Below are positions 5,632 through 6,262 of a stretch of DNA of 6,262 nt, piece after piece; position 1 is the first letter of the stretch; each line of letters begins with the position of its first letter. The stretch covers positions 2,051-8,312 of the forward strand of contig DKLL01000087.1 of NCBI GenBank assembly GCA_002455755.1, written 5' to 3'. A program made the position numbers and the translations under genes. Below the pieces are notes generated by a model. That model was given only the letters and a program-made list of their open reading frames with translations. It searched no databases and was not told where the DNA came from. Source of the DNA: Acinetobacter sp. UBA6641 (GTDB taxonomy: Bacteria > Pseudomonadota > Gammaproteobacteria > Pseudomonadales > Moraxellaceae).

Positions 5632-6237
5632 ATAATTCATACCGTAATTGTTCCGGGTGTAGGTGGCAGTGAACCTGCGCACTGGCAGTCTTGGTTGCAA
5701 CGACAACTCATGTCATGCTCGCGTGTGCAACAACAGGACTGGAACAAGCCTGTGTTACAAAACTGGATTGCCGAGTTTGTCAAAACAGTAGCACCGATCC
5801 AAAACAGCATCCAGATTGTAGCCCATAGTTTTGGCTGTTTAACTACTGTGGCAGCTTTAGCCCAGCACCCGGAATTGAATCAAAAAATTAAAAATTTAAT
5901 TCTGGTGGCACCGGCCAATCCTGCCCGTTTTGGCGAAGCCGGTTTTTCACGTGACAGCCAGCAAGATTATCAACACTATTTTCACCAACTTAAAATTGGC
6001 GTGCCAACCACTTTATTAATCAGTGAAAACGATCCTTGGTTAAATTTTGAAGATGCACAACGTCTGGCCAAGGCATGGAAACTTAATCCAATAAATTTAG
6101 GTCAGGTTGGACATATTAATGTGGCTTCCGGTTTTGGGCCTTTCCCTGAAATTTATGATTATTTGATTTCAGAAAATGTGTTGCACCATATCAATTTTTC
6201 TGATGAGAACAAGTGCTTTTTTAAATTTGCAATTTGA
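5632..6237 (+). CDS. RBBP9/YdeN-type serine hydrolase (alpha/beta fold) with a non-canonical or lost start
   Basis: Small cytoplasmic alpha/beta hydrolase of the RBBP9/YdeN kind (Ser_hydrolase family); the natural substrate is unknown. Numbered from ATA 5632, the 201 residues begin (M)IHTVIVPGVGGSEPAHWQSW, the family's first strand and oxyanion loop. The nucleophile is Ser66 in VAHSFGCL, the acid Asp134 in ISENDPW and the base His161 in VGHINVASGFG, so the triad is complete. No ATG, GTG or TTG in frame precedes TTG 5695, and starting there would delete the first strand. AGGAG sits seven bases before ATA 5632 and ten before ATT 5635. Homologs probably start with ATG at the ATA position, so this may be a true AUA/AUU start or a start-loss mutation. 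The last 20 or so residues (NVLHHINFSDENKCFFKFAI) lie past the last recognisable family motif. The gene follows sbp2 by 27 bases and is probably co-transcribed. The family is sure; the exact start is not. Confidence 0.75.
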   Translation: MIHTVIVPGVGGSEPAHWQSWLQRQLMSCSRVQQQDWNKPVLQNWIAEFVKTVAPIQNSIQIVAHSFGCLTTVAALAQHPELNQKIKNLILVAPANPARFGEAGFSRDSQQDYQHYFHQLKIGVPTTLLISENDPWLNFEDAQRLAKAWKLNPINLGQVGHINVASGFGPFPEIYDYLISENVLHHINFSDENKCFFKFAI

Positions 6238-6262
6238 AGTCTGCAAATTATGCTTGTGCCGA

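Noticed and set aside
5602..5634. Stop-codon read-through fusing sbp2 to the hydrolase
   Set aside because: The two genes are in the same frame, but two stops in a row (TAA TAG) separate them and a strong Shine-Dalgarno follows. A periplasmic protein fused to a cytoplasmic hydrolase would also make little sense.
3702..5706. Several open frames of 66-88 codons opposite or out of frame with the two sbp genes
   Set aside because: They recur at matching places in both copies only because the sbp sequences are similar, have no ribosome-binding sites and no recognisable motifs.
6209..6257. Inverted repeat AATTTGCA (6224-6231) and TGCAAATT (6242-6249) at the end of the hydrolase gene, with an outer ACAAG/CTTGT
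   Set aside because: The stem is short and AT-rich, overlaps the coding end and has no U-tract before the window ends, so it cannot be called a terminator from what is visible.

Overview
The window looks like a chromosomal segment of a moderately AT-rich gammaproteobacterium, most likely Acinetobacter. This rests on protein style, on the short AT-rich gaps, and on the pabC-mltG-tmk order that is common in gammaproteobacteria. It is an inference from sequence character, with no database search behind it. No phage, insertion sequence, CRISPR array, tRNA or rRNA was seen.

Left part (1-3240). The 3' end of nadB (L-aspartate oxidase) runs in from the left on the + strand. It meets a minus-strand block at a perfect 14-bp bidirectional terminator. 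Reading leftward, the minus-strand block is pabC (aminodeoxychorismate lyase), mltG (septum-type lytic transglycosylase, one base after pabC), tmk (thymidylate kinase, nine bases after mltG) and a small hotdog-fold thioesterase. A hairpin with a U-tract separates tmk from the thioesterase gene and overlaps that gene's only visible ribosome-binding sequence.

Right part (3241-6262). A 167-bp divergent gap leads to two tandem + strand genes for periplasmic sulfate-binding proteins, here sbp1 and sbp2. The mature proteins are both 312 residues and about 85% identical by hand count. Each gene has its own upstream region, and these two regions are visibly copies of one another. Both proteins contain no cysteine and no methionine apart from the initiator, which fits proteins made under sulfur starvation. 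The DNA identity between the two genes is patchy: blocks about 97% identical lie beside blocks near 79%, which suggests gene conversion. Just after sbp2 comes an RBBP9/YdeN-type serine hydrolase. Its first beta strand is encoded upstream of any ATG, GTG or TTG. A good Shine-Dalgarno sequence sits seven bases before an ATA codon, so the gene either starts at a non-canonical codon or has lost its start.

How the genes work together: pabC (folate precursor), tmk (dTTP supply) and mltG (peptidoglycan processing) form a growth-related housekeeping operon. The two Sbp proteins would load sulfate onto an ABC transporter (CysTWA) that is not in this window. The hydrolase is probably co-transcribed with sbp2, so it may belong to the same sulfur response; its substrate is unknown.
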